Assembly (NCBI RefSeq): GCF_003385455.1
Contig: NZ_QNUF01000009.1
Location: 115,147-179,146, forward strand
Reading direction: 5' to 3'
DNA from: Chryseobacterium rhizosphaerae
Lineage (GTDB): Bacteria > Bacteroidota > Bacteroidia > Flavobacteriales > Weeksellaceae
Length of the DNA stretch: 64,000 nucleotides
This document shows positions 26,321 through 34,894 of the stretch, piece by piece. The notes below the pieces were generated by a model. The model was given only the letters and a program-made list of their open reading frames with translations, had not been told where the DNA came from and made no database searches. The position numbers and the translations under genes are program-made. The number at the start of each line of letters is the position of its first letter. Position 1 is the first letter of the stretch.

Positions 26321-26328
26321 TAATTTTG
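26321..26328 (+). promoter_or_regulatory. Candidate -7 box of folP
   Basis: TAATTTTG matches TAnnTTTG and would give a short leader to the folP ATG at 26363. No clear TTG -33 element. Confidence 0.4.
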
Positions 26329-26362
26329 CAGTATACAAAACCATTTATCATCCGATTACGCT

Positions 26363-27229
26363 ATGCTTTCAGATTCTCAAACACCCCAACCTGTAAATGC
26401 TCAACCCTACTCAATAAACTGCAACGGTCGGTTAGTACAGCTGGATACTCCAAAGATCATGGGAATCCTGAACCTCACTCCGGATTCTTTTTCTGATGGG
26501 GGACGGTTCAATACTGAAAAATCAGCATTGGAACAAGCCGGAAAACTGTTGAGCGAAGGAGCTGAAATTATAGATATTGGCCCACAATCTACACGCCCGA
26601 ATGCTGAGTTTCTAAGCAGCCAAGAGGAAATAAAAAGGATAGGAAATATAATCTCTCAGATTAAAAAAGAATTTCCTGAAGCCTTGGTTTCTCTTGATAC
26701 TTTTTATGCAGAAACGGTAAAATTTGGGTTCAGCGAAGGCATTGATATGATTAACGATATTTCAGGAGGGCAGTATGATGAAAAAATGTTTGATACAGCC
26801 GCTGAGACAAAGCTTCCTTACATTCTGATGCATGTCAATCCGTCTTATGAAACGATGCATGATAAAATCAGGTTTGAAGACATAACATTGGAGGTTAACC
26901 GGTATTTTTCAGAAAAGATCAATACACTCCTGGAAAAAGGTGTCAATGATATTATTCTTGACCCTGGTTTTGGGTTTGGAAAAACAGTGGAAGATCAGAT
27001 GAAAATGATTGATGAAGTTGAATATCTTGGATTTAGAAAATCTCCTTTATTGATAGGGATTTCCAGGAAATCATTTATCTATAAACCGCTTGGGAAGTCG
27101 CCCCTGGATATCAATGAAGAAACCCAAAAACTTCACATGAAAGTATTGGAACAGGGGGCAAAGATTCTACGGGTTCATGATGTAGCGGAGGCCAGAGAAA
27201 CCCTCATGCAATTTTTACAGAAAAAATAA
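26363..27229 (+). CDS. folP: Dihydropteroate synthase
   Basis: 288-residue TIM-barrel enzyme joining p-aminobenzoate to the pterin pyrophosphate in folate synthesis. The family blocks are IMGILNLTPDSFSDGGRF, IDIGPQSTRPNA, NDISGG, ILDPGFGFGKT and GISRKSFI. About 20 residues precede the barrel, a little longer than usual. It is transcribed divergently from the DUF1599-BT_3928 unit. Sulfonamides act on this enzyme; nothing here marks a resistant form. Confidence 0.96.
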   Translation: MLSDSQTPQPVNAQPYSINCNGRLVQLDTPKIMGILNLTPDSFSDGGRFNTEKSALEQAGKLLSEGAEIIDIGPQSTRPNAEFLSSQEEIKRIGNIISQIKKEFPEALVSLDTFYAETVKFGFSEGIDMINDISGGQYDEKMFDTAAETKLPYILMHVNPSYETMHDKIRFEDITLEVNRYFSEKINTLLEKGVNDIILDPGFGFGKTVEDQMKMIDEVEYLGFRKSPLLIGISRKSFIYKPLGKSPLDINEETQKLHMKVLEQGAKILRVHDVAEARETLMQFLQKK

Positions 27230-27245
27230 AAAGTGTTAAAAAAAC

Positions 27246-27275
27246 TTGTGAGGAATTAAAAAATTTATACATTTG
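27246..27275 (+). promoter_or_regulatory. ilv operon promoter
   Basis: A TTG at 27246-27248 and TACATTTG at 27268-27275 are separated by 19 bases, matching the Bacteroidota -33/-7 consensus. Predicted transcription starts about 5 bases after the box, that is at the ATG of the first leader peptide at 27280. Confidence 0.75.
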
Positions 27276-27279
27276 TAAC

Positions 27280-27363
27280 ATGAATTTTACGAATCAGAAA
27301 AATATTATTGTCATTTCTATTATTGCTGTTGTCATTAACAACAGTAAGGAAGCGGCATTTTAA
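27280..27363 (+). CDS. ilv leader peptide 1 (Ile/Val-rich)
   Basis: A 27-codon frame, ATG to TAA, whose middle reads NIIVISIIAVVI (six Ile, three Val). It is followed by an intrinsic terminator at 27389-27417. The last codons contain GAAGCGGC (27349-27356), which is identical to the 3' arm of that terminator. Free, this octamer can therefore pair with the 5' arm (GCCGTTTC, 27391-27398) as an antiterminator; covered by a ribosome at the stop codon, it cannot. That is the classical attenuation design, sensing Ile/Val tRNA charging. The ATG coincides with the predicted transcription start. Confidence 0.85.
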   Translation: MNFTNQKNIIVISIIAVVINNSKEAAF

Positions 27364-27388
27364 ATAGATTTTAATTTATATTATATAC

Positions 27389-27417
27389 AAGCCGTTTCAT
27401 TTGAAGCGGCTTTTTTT
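27389..27417 (+). terminator. ilv attenuator terminator 1
   Basis: Stem AAGCCGTTTC / GAAGCGGCTT (10 bp with one G-T pair), loop ATTT, then seven T. It competes with the antiterminator formed by the end of leader peptide 1. Confidence 0.9.
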
Positions 27418-27442
27418 ATTTTAATTTTTTATTGTACAAAGT

Positions 27443-27499
27443 ATGTATCAGTTATTAGCAGTAATTATTATCGTCATTATTATTCCCTTGCGTCTGTGA
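27443..27499 (+). CDS. ilv leader peptide 2 (Leu/Ile/Val-rich)
   Basis: An 18-codon frame reading MYQLLAVIIIVIIIPLRL, with six Ile, two Val and four Leu codons, placed after the first terminator and before a second one. The stop codon lies inside GTGAGAAGG (27496-27504). This mimics the 3' arm of terminator 2 (GTGAGAGGGC) and can pair with its 5' arm with one bulge. The unit is thus a second complete attenuator that only matters for transcripts which have passed the first. Its Leu codons add leucine to the signals sensed. Confidence 0.85.
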   Translation: MYQLLAVIIIVIIIPLRL

Positions 27500-27528
27500 G
27501 AAGGAAAGTGTATGACTGTACATATATG

Positions 27529-27560
27529 AAGCCCTCTCACAGCGTGAGAGGGCTTTTTTT
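27529..27560 (+). terminator. ilv attenuator terminator 2
   Basis: Perfect 12-bp stem (AAGCCCTCTCAC / GTGAGAGGGCTT), loop AGC, then a T run; it ends 34 bases before ilvE. Confidence 0.92.
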
Positions 27561-27593
27561 ATTCCCATTTTTAATTTTTTAAACCTCTATAGC

Positions 27594-28466
27594 ATGTATT
27601 ACAACGACGACACTGTCATCTATTTTGACGGGAAATTCATGAAAGCGAAGGACGCAGGAATGGATCTTTACGGACAATCACTCCACTACGGATATTCTGT
27701 TTTTGAAGGGATTAAATCCTACACTACAGATCAAGGAACCAGAATTTTTAAAGCGAAAGAGCACTACGAAAGATTAAAAAGATCAGCTGAGCTCATGCAT
27801 ATTCCGTTCGAATATTCAGTAGAGCAGCTTACTGATCTTACGTATGAACTTCTGGAACGAAACGGATTTTCAGATGCTTACATCCGCCCGTTAGTTACCT
27901 GCTCTCCCAATATGTCTCTTTCAAAAGGTAAAAAATCTTATCTGTCTTTATTAGCCTGGGAGTGGAATAACGGTTATCTGGCAGATAAAATGAAAATTAT
28001 GACTTCAGAATTTCAACGCCCGAATCCCAAAGCTTTTAAGGTGGAAGCTAAGGTAGGAGGTCATTATGTAAACTCTATTCTGGCTTGTCAGGATGCTAAA
28101 GATAAAGGCTATGATGAGGCCCTGGTATTGGATGAAAACGGATATGTTGCCGAAAGCTCAGGTGCTAATGTTTTTTATGAAAAAGACGGAATACTATTTA
28201 CTCCGGCCAAGGGAAGCATTCTTCCGGGGATTACACGTCAAACCGTAATGGAGATCTGTAATGAACTCAATATTCCTGTACAGGAAACATTCTTTAAACC
28301 TGAAGAAATGAGGGGGGCTGATGCCGGCTTTTTCTGTGGTACTGCTGCAGAAATTGTAGCTCTGGATTCATTGGATGACGTCCCTTTCACGAAAGATTGG
28401 AAAGCTACAGCAAGTGAAAAGGTACAACAGGCTTATTTGAAAAGGGTAAGAGTTCTGTCATTGTAA
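27594..28466 (+). CDS. ilvE: Branched-chain amino acid aminotransferase
   Basis: 290-residue fold-type IV PLP enzyme making the last step of valine, isoleucine and leucine synthesis. It shows the LHYGYSVFEGIKSY opening, the catalytic Lys region KVEAKVGGHYVNS and the PLP phosphate blocks ESSGANVFY and LPGITRQTV. It is the first structural gene after two attenuators. A 213-base gap separates it from ilvD, larger than the other gaps in the operon. Confidence 0.93.
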   Translation: MYYNDDTVIYFDGKFMKAKDAGMDLYGQSLHYGYSVFEGIKSYTTDQGTRIFKAKEHYERLKRSAELMHIPFEYSVEQLTDLTYELLERNGFSDAYIRPLVTCSPNMSLSKGKKSYLSLLAWEWNNGYLADKMKIMTSEFQRPNPKAFKVEAKVGGHYVNSILACQDAKDKGYDEALVLDENGYVAESSGANVFYEKDGILFTPAKGSILPGITRQTVMEICNELNIPVQETFFKPEEMRGADAGFFCGTAAEIVALDSLDDVPFTKDWKATASEKVQQAYLKRVRVLSL

Positions 28467-28679
28467 ATGTTATAGATTTAAAGTTCTGATTTTCAGTTAT
28501 TTGAATCTGTTTTCCAAACAGTTGAATATTGTAGTTTTCAGAAAAGTTGAAAATGAAAACGATATTACAAGCTGTAGTTTTGGGTCAAAATTAAGTAAAA
28601 ACATCTTTTATGAATTCCGGAGAAAGCAAGGGACAAGATGCCGGAGAAGAGAATTGTAAAGAAATAAGAAGAATAGCAA

Positions 28680-30371
28680 ATGCAGGATAATATGTTAAAT
28701 AAATATTCAAAAACATTCACACAAAACAGCGAACAGCCCGCCGCAAAAGCAATGCTTTATGGAATAGGCTTTACAGAAAATGATATGCAGAAAGCCCAGG
28801 TCGGAATTGCGAGTATGGGATATGACGGAAATACCTGCAATATGCACCTCAACGATCTTGCTAAAGTAGTAAAGAAAGGAACTTGGGAGCATGGACTGGC
28901 AGGATTGATATTCAACACCATTGGAGTAAGTGATGGAATGAGCAACGGTACAGATGGAATGCGCTATTCTCTGGTAAGTAGAGATGTGATTGCAGACAGT
29001 ATTGAAGCGATTTGTGGAGCACAGTATTATGACGGAGTGATTGCATTACCGGGATGTGATAAAAATATGCCCGGGACTATCATCGCTATGGGAAGGCTCA
29101 ACAGACCGTCAATCATGGTCTATGGAGGTACCATTGCTCCCGGATGTTACAAAGGGGAGCAGCTTAATATTGTTTCGGCTTTTGAAGCTCTAGGTAAAAA
29201 GATTGCCGGAGAAATATCTGAAGAAGATTTTAATGGAGTGATCAAAAATTCCTGCCCCGGAGCGGGAGCATGCGGTGGAATGTATACCGCCAATACAATG
29301 GCTTCCGCCATAGAAGCACTGGGAATGAGTCTTCCGTATTCTTCTTCCAATCCGGCTTTAAGTATTGAAAAGCAGCAAGAGTGTCTTGAAGCTGGAAAAT
29401 ACCTGAAAATATTATTGGAAAAAGATATTAAACCTTCTGATATCATGACCCGTAAGGCTTTTGAAAATGCACTCCGTATTATTGTGATCCTTGGAGGAAG
29501 TACCAATGCGGTTCTGCATTTTATAGCCATGGCAAAAAGCGTAGGGGTATCTGTAACTCAGGATGATTTTCAGAAAATGAGCGACTGTACACCTGTACTG
29601 GCAGACCTTAAGCCCAGTGGAAAATACCTGATGCAGGATCTTCATGATCATGGAGGGATACCGGCTGTAATGAAATATTTACTCGAACAAGGTTTATTGC
29701 ATGGTGACTGTCTGACGGTTACGGGAAAAACATTAGCTGAAAATCTGGAAGACGTTCCGACACTGGATTTTACAACACAGAAGATCATTAAACCTTTGTC
29801 TGAACCTGTAAAAGCTACGGGACATCTGAGAATACTGTATGGTAATCTTGCGGAAAAAGGAAGTGTGGCAAAGATAACAGGAAAAGAAGGAGAACGATTT
29901 GTGGGAAAGGCCAGGGTGTTTGACGGAGAGAAAAACCTGATCAGAGGAATTCAGGATGGTACCGTACAGAAAGGTGATGTTATTGTTATTCGCCATGAAG
30001 GTCCCAAAGGAGCTCCGGGAATGCCGGAAATGCTGAAACCTACCAGTGCTTTAATCGGGGCAGGGTTAGGAAGCAGTGTTGCTTTAATTACGGACGGAAG
30101 ATTCAGTGGGGGAACCCATGGTTTTGTAGTGGGACATATTACTCCGGAAGCCCATGAAGGAGGGTTGATTGCTTTTGTAGAGGATAATGATCTTATTGAA
30201 ATAGATGCTGTCAGTAATACCATACAGCTCAAAGTTTCAAACGAGGAGATTGAAAAAAGAAAAGAAGGATGGCAAAAACCAGCCCTTAAAGTACAGAAAG
30301 GATTGCTTTATAAATATGCATTAACAGTATCATCAGCTGCCGAAGGCTGTGTGACGGACGAAATATCATAA
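28680..30371 (+). CDS. ilvD: Dihydroxy-acid dehydratase
   Basis: 563-residue Fe-S enzyme dehydrating dihydroxy acids in valine and isoleucine synthesis. Cluster cysteines are in GCDKNMPG and in the CPGAGACGG block; TANTM and [13 protein letters not shown] are also standard. The start may be this ATG or the ATG four codons later (MLNKYSKTF), which fits the family better. A 26-codon open frame (28610-28690) runs into the start region and could couple translation, but it has no other sign of being real. Confidence 0.95.
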   Translation: MQDNMLNKYSKTFTQNSEQPAAKAMLYGIGFTENDMQKAQVGIASMGYDGNTCNMHLNDLAKVVKKGTWEHGLAGLIFNTIGVSDGMSNGTDGMRYSLVSRDVIADSIEAICGAQYYDGVIALPGCDKNMPGTIIAMGRLNRPSIMVYGGTIAPGCYKGEQLNIVSAFEALGKKIAGEISEEDFNGVIKNSCPGAGACGGMYTANTMASAIEALGMSLPYSSSNPALSIEKQQECLEAGKYLKILLEKDIKPSDIMTRKAFENALRIIVILGGSTNAVLHFIAMAKSVGVSVTQDDFQKMSDCTPVLADLKPSGKYLMQDLHDHGGIPAVMKYLLEQGLLHGDCLTVTGKTLAENLEDVPTLDFTTQKIIKPLSEPVKATGHLRILYGNLAEKGSVAKITGKEGERFVGKARVFDGEKNLIRGIQDGTVQKGDVIVIRHEGPKGAPGMPEMLKPTSALIGAGLGSSVALITDGRFSGGTHGFVVGHITPEAHEGGLIAFVEDNDLIEIDAVSNTIQLKVSNEEIEKRKEGWQKPALKVQKGLLYKYALTVSSAAEGCVTDEIS

Positions 30372-30381
30372 TCACAACATC

Positions 30382-32106
30382 ATGGAGAATTTAAATTTAT
30401 CGATAGAAACAGAACTTAGCGGAAGCCGGATTATACTTGAAGCATTTCTTCAGGAAGGGATAAAAACAGTTTTCGGATATCCCGGAGGAGCTATTATTCC
30501 TATTTATGATGCCCTTTACGATTATCAGGGAAAGCTGGAACACATCCTGGTTCGTCATGAGCAGGCAGCAGTACATGCAGCACAGGGATTGGCAAGAGTT
30601 TCAGGAGAAGTAGGGGTCGTATTGGCTACCAGCGGACCTGGAGCGACTAATCTTGTTACAGGGTTAGCGGATGCTTTACTGGATAATACGCCTGTGGTAT
30701 GCATTACGGGACAGGTTTTTGAACACCTTCTGGGAACAGATGCTTTTCAGGAGATTGATGTCATGAATATAACAAGTCCCGTTACCAAATGGAATTATCA
30801 GGTAACGGATGCTCATGAACTTCCGGAAGTACTGGCAAAAGCATTCTATATTGCAAAATCAGGCCGCCCAGGACCGGTACTGATTGATGTAACCAAAAAT
30901 GCACAATTACAGAATGTCATATATAAAGGATATTCTCCATGTTATTCATTAAGAAGCTATAAACCTGATCCTGATCCTTGTCTTGAAAATATTGAAAAAG
31001 CGGCAAGTCTCATTAATGATGCTAAGAAGCCGTTTATCATTGCCGGACAGGGAATTTTACTGGGAAAAGCAGAAAAAGAGTTTTTAGAATTTGCCGAAAA
31101 ATCAGGAATTCCTGTAGCCTGGACTGTTTTAGGGATGAGTGCTATTTCTACAGACCATCCCCAGGCGGTAGGAATGGTAGGAATGCACGGAAATTATGGA
31201 CCTAATATACTTTCTAATGAATGTGATGTTCTGATTGCCGTGGGAATGCGCTTTGATGACCGGGTTACCGGGAGACTGGATCAGTATGTAAAGCAGGCTA
31301 AGGTCATTCATTTGGATATTGATAAAGCAGAGATCAATAAAAATGTAAAAGCAGATGTACCTGTCCTCGGAAATTGTAAAGAAACCCTGCCTCTTCTCAC
31401 AGAGCGAATTATAAACAGAGCGCATCCGGAGTGGCATCAGAGATTTAAAGACTGTTTTGAAACTGAAAAAGAGAACCTGATCAATGATGAATTGTATCCT
31501 GAAGAGGGTGAGCTGACCATGGGGGAAATTATTCGGTGTCTCAACGAAATGACAGCGGGTGAAGCAGTAATAGTAACAGACGTGGGACAGCACCAGATGG
31601 CTGCCTGCCGGTATTCACGGTTTAAGCATTCACGAACCAATGTGACAAGTGGAGGATTGGGAACAATGGGGTTCTGTCTTCCTGCTGCAGTGGGAGCTTC
31701 ATATGCATTAAGCAATCGTCCTGTTATTGCGATCATGGGAGATGGAGGTGCTCAGATGAATATTCAGGAGCTGGGGACGATTATGCAGTTTCGCCCTGAC
31801 GTCAAAATTCTAATTCTGAACAACTGTTACCTGGGTATGGTAAGACAGTGGCAGGAACTATTTCACCAGGAAAGATATTCATCAGTGGATATTCAGAGTC
31901 CGGATTTTGTACAGGTGGCAAAAGGATATGGTATTGCCGGAAGAAGAACATCCAAAAGAGAAGAACTCGAAGAAGCTCTCCGTGAAATGCTTGATTATAA
32001 TGGAGCTTTTCTCCTCGAAGTCATGACAGGGAAAGAGCATAATGTATTTCCAATGATCCCACAGGGAAAAAGTGTTTCAGAGATTGTACTGAATAATAAG
32101 TTTTAA
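30382..32106 (+). CDS. ilvB: Acetolactate synthase large subunit
   Basis: 574-residue thiamine-diphosphate enzyme that condenses pyruvate (or pyruvate and 2-oxobutyrate). The catalytic Glu is in VRHEQAAVHAA; the FAD domain is central; the GDGGAQMN motif near residue 455 binds ThDP and Mg. It starts 10 bases after ilvD and is followed 10 bases later by ilvN, its regulatory subunit. Confidence 0.95.
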   Translation: MENLNLSIETELSGSRIILEAFLQEGIKTVFGYPGGAIIPIYDALYDYQGKLEHILVRHEQAAVHAAQGLARVSGEVGVVLATSGPGATNLVTGLADALLDNTPVVCITGQVFEHLLGTDAFQEIDVMNITSPVTKWNYQVTDAHELPEVLAKAFYIAKSGRPGPVLIDVTKNAQLQNVIYKGYSPCYSLRSYKPDPDPCLENIEKAASLINDAKKPFIIAGQGILLGKAEKEFLEFAEKSGIPVAWTVLGMSAISTDHPQAVGMVGMHGNYGPNILSNECDVLIAVGMRFDDRVTGRLDQYVKQAKVIHLDIDKAEINKNVKADVPVLGNCKETLPLLTERIINRAHPEWHQRFKDCFETEKENLINDELYPEEGELTMGEIIRCLNEMTAGEAVIVTDVGQHQMAACRYSRFKHSRTNVTSGGLGTMGFCLPAAVGASYALSNRPVIAIMGDGGAQMNIQELGTIMQFRPDVKILILNNCYLGMVRQWQELFHQERYSSVDIQSPDFVQVAKGYGIAGRRTSKREELEEALREMLDYNGAFLLEVMTGKEHNVFPMIPQGKSVSEIVLNNKF

Positions 32107-32116
32107 AAAAAGAAAG

Positions 32117-32398
32117 ATGAAAACAGAACATAAAGAATATACCATTACAGCGTATACAGAAGATTATTTAGGGTTGATCAGCAGGATCAATGCCATTTTT
32201 TCCAGAAGAAGGATCTCTATGGTTACCTTCAATGTGGGGCCTTCTGAAATAGAAAGAGTGAAAAAGTTTGTCATTGTAATCAAAGAAACAGAAGAATCGG
32301 TTCAGAAGATTACCCGGCAGGTAGAAAAACAGGTAGATGTTTTGGAAGTTCATTATCATAGGAATCCACATCTGTCGGTCATAGAATATGCAAGCTAA
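32117..32398 (+). CDS. ilvN: Acetolactate synthase small subunit, ACT-only
   Basis: 93 residues forming one ACT domain (YTITAYTEDYLGLISRINAIFSRRRI, then FVIVIKETEESVQKITRQVEKQVDVLEVHYH). It should bind valine and tune IlvB. It lacks the second, C-terminal domain of the ~160-190-residue small subunits, so it resembles the short E. coli IlvN/IlvM type. It sits between ilvB and ilvC. Confidence 0.9.
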   Translation: MKTEHKEYTITAYTEDYLGLISRINAIFSRRRISMVTFNVGPSEIERVKKFVIVIKETEESVQKITRQVEKQVDVLEVHYHRNPHLSVIEYAS

Positions 32399-32443
32399 AT
32401 ATATAATAAATCAACATAATCAATAACAAATAAAATCAAAAAA

Positions 32444-33490
32444 ATGGCAAAATTGAATTTTGGAGGAGTAGAGGAAAACGTAGTAACAAGAAATGAGTTT
32501 CCATTAGAAAAAGCCCAGGAAGTATTAAAAGATGAAGTGGTAGCAGTTATAGGATACGGAGTACAAGGTCCGGGGCAGGCCCTTAATCAAAAAGATAACG
32601 GAATCAATGTCATTGTGGGACAGCGAAAAAATTCCAAATCATGGGATAAAGCAGTAGCGGACGGTTTTGTTCCCGGAGAAACATTATTTGAAATAGAAGA
32701 GGCATTACAAAAAGGAAGTATTATCTGCTATCTTTTAAGTGATGCTGCACAAATAGAATACTGGCCTAAAGTAAAACAGCATCTTACCCCAGGAAAAGCA
32801 CTGTATTTTTCTCATGGTTTCGGAATTACTTTTAATGAACGTACAGGAATAGTACCTCCGAAAGATGTTGACGTTTTTTTAGTAGCCCCTAAAGGTTCGG
32901 GAACTTCATTGAGAAGAATGTTCCTTCAAAATAGAGGACTGAACAGTAGTTTTGCAGTGTATCAGGATGCTACGGGAAAAGCAAGAGAAAGAGTATCAGC
33001 TCTTGGAATAGCCATTGGAAGTGGTTATTTATTTGAAACCGACTTTAAAAAAGAAGTATACAGTGATCTTGCCGGAGAGCGCGGAACACTGATGGGAGCT
33101 GTACAGGGAATATTTGCCGCACAATATGATGTTTTAAGAAAAAACGGACATAGCCCTTCCGAAGCATTTAACGAAACTGTAGAAGAATTAACTCAGTCAT
33201 TAATGCCTTTGGTTGCCGAAAACGGAATGGACTGGATGTATGCCAACTGCAGTACGACAGCACAAAGAGGAGCACTGGATTGGTGGAAACGTTTTAGAGA
33301 TGCTACATCTCCTTTATTTGAGGAACTGTACGACAGTGTAGCTAAAGGAAATGAGGCACAGCGTTCTATTGACAGCAACAGCAAGCCAGACTACAGGGAA
33401 AAATTAGAAGTAGAACTGACTGAACTGAGAGAAAGTGAAATGTGGAAAGCAGGAAAGACGGTCCGAAGCCTGAGACCTGAAAATAATTAA
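32444..33490 (+). CDS. ilvC: Ketol-acid reductoisomerase, yeast-type class I
   Basis: 348 residues that isomerise and reduce acetolactate with NADPH. The loop GYGVQGPGQALN binds cofactor; APKGSG, DLAGERGTLMG and ETVEELTQSL carry the metal-binding acidic residues. Wording such as GKALYFSHGFG, NGHSPSEAFNETVEE and ALDWWKRFRDA follows fungal Ilv5 much more closely than the E. coli enzyme. The protein ends RSLRPENN, again as in yeast. This is a lineage trait of Bacteroidota as far as I recall. Confidence 0.95.
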   Translation: MAKLNFGGVEENVVTRNEFPLEKAQEVLKDEVVAVIGYGVQGPGQALNQKDNGINVIVGQRKNSKSWDKAVADGFVPGETLFEIEEALQKGSIICYLLSDAAQIEYWPKVKQHLTPGKALYFSHGFGITFNERTGIVPPKDVDVFLVAPKGSGTSLRRMFLQNRGLNSSFAVYQDATGKARERVSALGIAIGSGYLFETDFKKEVYSDLAGERGTLMGAVQGIFAAQYDVLRKNGHSPSEAFNETVEELTQSLMPLVAENGMDWMYANCSTTAQRGALDWWKRFRDATSPLFEELYDSVAKGNEAQRSIDSNSKPDYREKLEVELTELRESEMWKAGKTVRSLRPENN

Positions 33491-33502
33491 TCACCCGAAA
33501 AA

Positions 33503-34765
33503 ATGATGAAAGAGGAAATAGGGTCCTCCGTTTTGGAGAATGTCTATAAAGCGGAGGAAAGACTAAAAAATGTGGTTGTAAAAACCCCCTTAGCACTTAA
33601 TAATAATCTGTCAGCAGTGTATGATGCGAATATCAGTTTTAAAAGAGAAGACCTTCAAAGGGTAAGATCTTATAAAATCAGGGGGGCTTACAATAAAATG
33701 GCGACGATGTCTCAGGAAGATCTTGGCAGAGGGCTTGTTTGTGCGAGTGCCGGAAATCATGCCCAGGGAGTTGCCTTTGCGTGTCAGACCATGAAAGTCA
33801 GAGGAACGATCTTTATGCCTTTACCTACGCCGGGACAAAAACTGGAACAGGTAAAGATGTTTGGAGGAAGTTATATAGATGTTGTATTGCATGGAGATAC
33901 TTTTGACGAAGCAAAAGATGCTGCGATGAGGTTCTGCAGTGAGAATGACGGAATATTTATTCATCCTTTTGATGATCAGGCGATCATTGAAGGCCAGGCT
34001 ACAGTAGGACTTGAGATTCTGGAGCAGTCAAGAGAACCGGTAGATTATCTTTTTGTTCCAATAGGAGGAGGAGGATTGGCTGCAGGGGTTTGTTCTGTAT
34101 TTCAGGAACTGTCTCCACAAACAAAAATCATTGGTGTAGAACCTTCCGCTGCTGCAAGTATGAAAAAAGCGCTGGAAAAAGGAAGGCCTGTATTGCTTGA
34201 AAAGATAAGCCGGTTTGTAGACGGAGCTGCAGTACAGCAGGTAGGAAATCTTACTTTTGAGCTTTGTAAAGATGTATTATATGACATGGCTACAGTGGAT
34301 GAGGGGCTGGTTTGTGAAACCATATTATCTCTGTATAATAAAGATGCCATTGTCGTAGAACCAGCCGGAGCTTTATCAGTAGCAGCACTGGAAAGATATA
34401 AAGACGAAATAAAAGGGAAAAATGTAGTCTGCGTCATCAGCGGAAGCAATAATGATATCACCCGTATGGAAGAAATCAAAGAAAAAGCTTTGCTGTATGC
34501 CGGGTTAAAGCATTATTTTCTGGTCAGATTTCCGCAGCGTCCCGGCGCATTGAAAACTTTTGTAATCGATGTTTTGGGACCAGATGATGATATTACCTTT
34601 TTTGAGTATACCCAAAAAAATTCAAAAGAAAAAGGAATAGCCGTTGTGGGGATCGCTTTAAAGCATAATGAAGATTTTACGCCGTTGATCCATAACATGA
34701 AGAAATATGATTTTTTCGTTAATTACCTGAACAATGATCCGTCTTTAATGAACCTTCTTATTTAG
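33503..34765 (+). CDS. ilvA: Threonine dehydratase (biosynthetic)
   Basis: 420-residue PLP enzyme giving 2-oxobutyrate for isoleucine synthesis. The PLP Lys lies in RSYKIRGAYNKM, with the GGGGLAAG phosphate loop. The C-terminal ~85 residues (HYFLVRFPQRPGALKTFVIDVLG) form a single ACT-like regulatory domain, so isoleucine feedback is likely. It is the last gene of the ilv operon, 13 bases after ilvC; no leu genes follow. A terminator lies about 100 bases on. Confidence 0.95.
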   Translation: MMKEEIGSSVLENVYKAEERLKNVVVKTPLALNNNLSAVYDANISFKREDLQRVRSYKIRGAYNKMATMSQEDLGRGLVCASAGNHAQGVAFACQTMKVRGTIFMPLPTPGQKLEQVKMFGGSYIDVVLHGDTFDEAKDAAMRFCSENDGIFIHPFDDQAIIEGQATVGLEILEQSREPVDYLFVPIGGGGLAAGVCSVFQELSPQTKIIGVEPSAAASMKKALEKGRPVLLEKISRFVDGAAVQQVGNLTFELCKDVLYDMATVDEGLVCETILSLYNKDAIVVEPAGALSVAALERYKDEIKGKNVVCVISGSNNDITRMEEIKEKALLYAGLKHYFLVRFPQRPGALKTFVIDVLGPDDDITFFEYTQKNSKEKGIAVVGIALKHNEDFTPLIHNMKKYDFFVNYLNNDPSLMNLLI

Positions 34766-34860
34766 TTACTCAAAATACAATCAGGCAATTGGGAATATAA
34801 AATAAAAAGTAAAGAAATTTCCTTATTTATTTTTATTCCTGTCTAAAAACTCAATGATGA

Positions 34861-34889
34861 AAAAAGCTTCACAATTTGTGAAGCTTTTT
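34861..34889 (+). terminator. Terminator ending the ilv operon
   Basis: Stem AAAAAGCTTCAC / GTGAAGCTTTTT, 12 bp with a short loop, lies between ilvA and the convergent peptidase gene. Both flanks are A/T runs, so it may work in both directions. Confidence 0.85.
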
Positions 34890-34894
34890 GTTAT

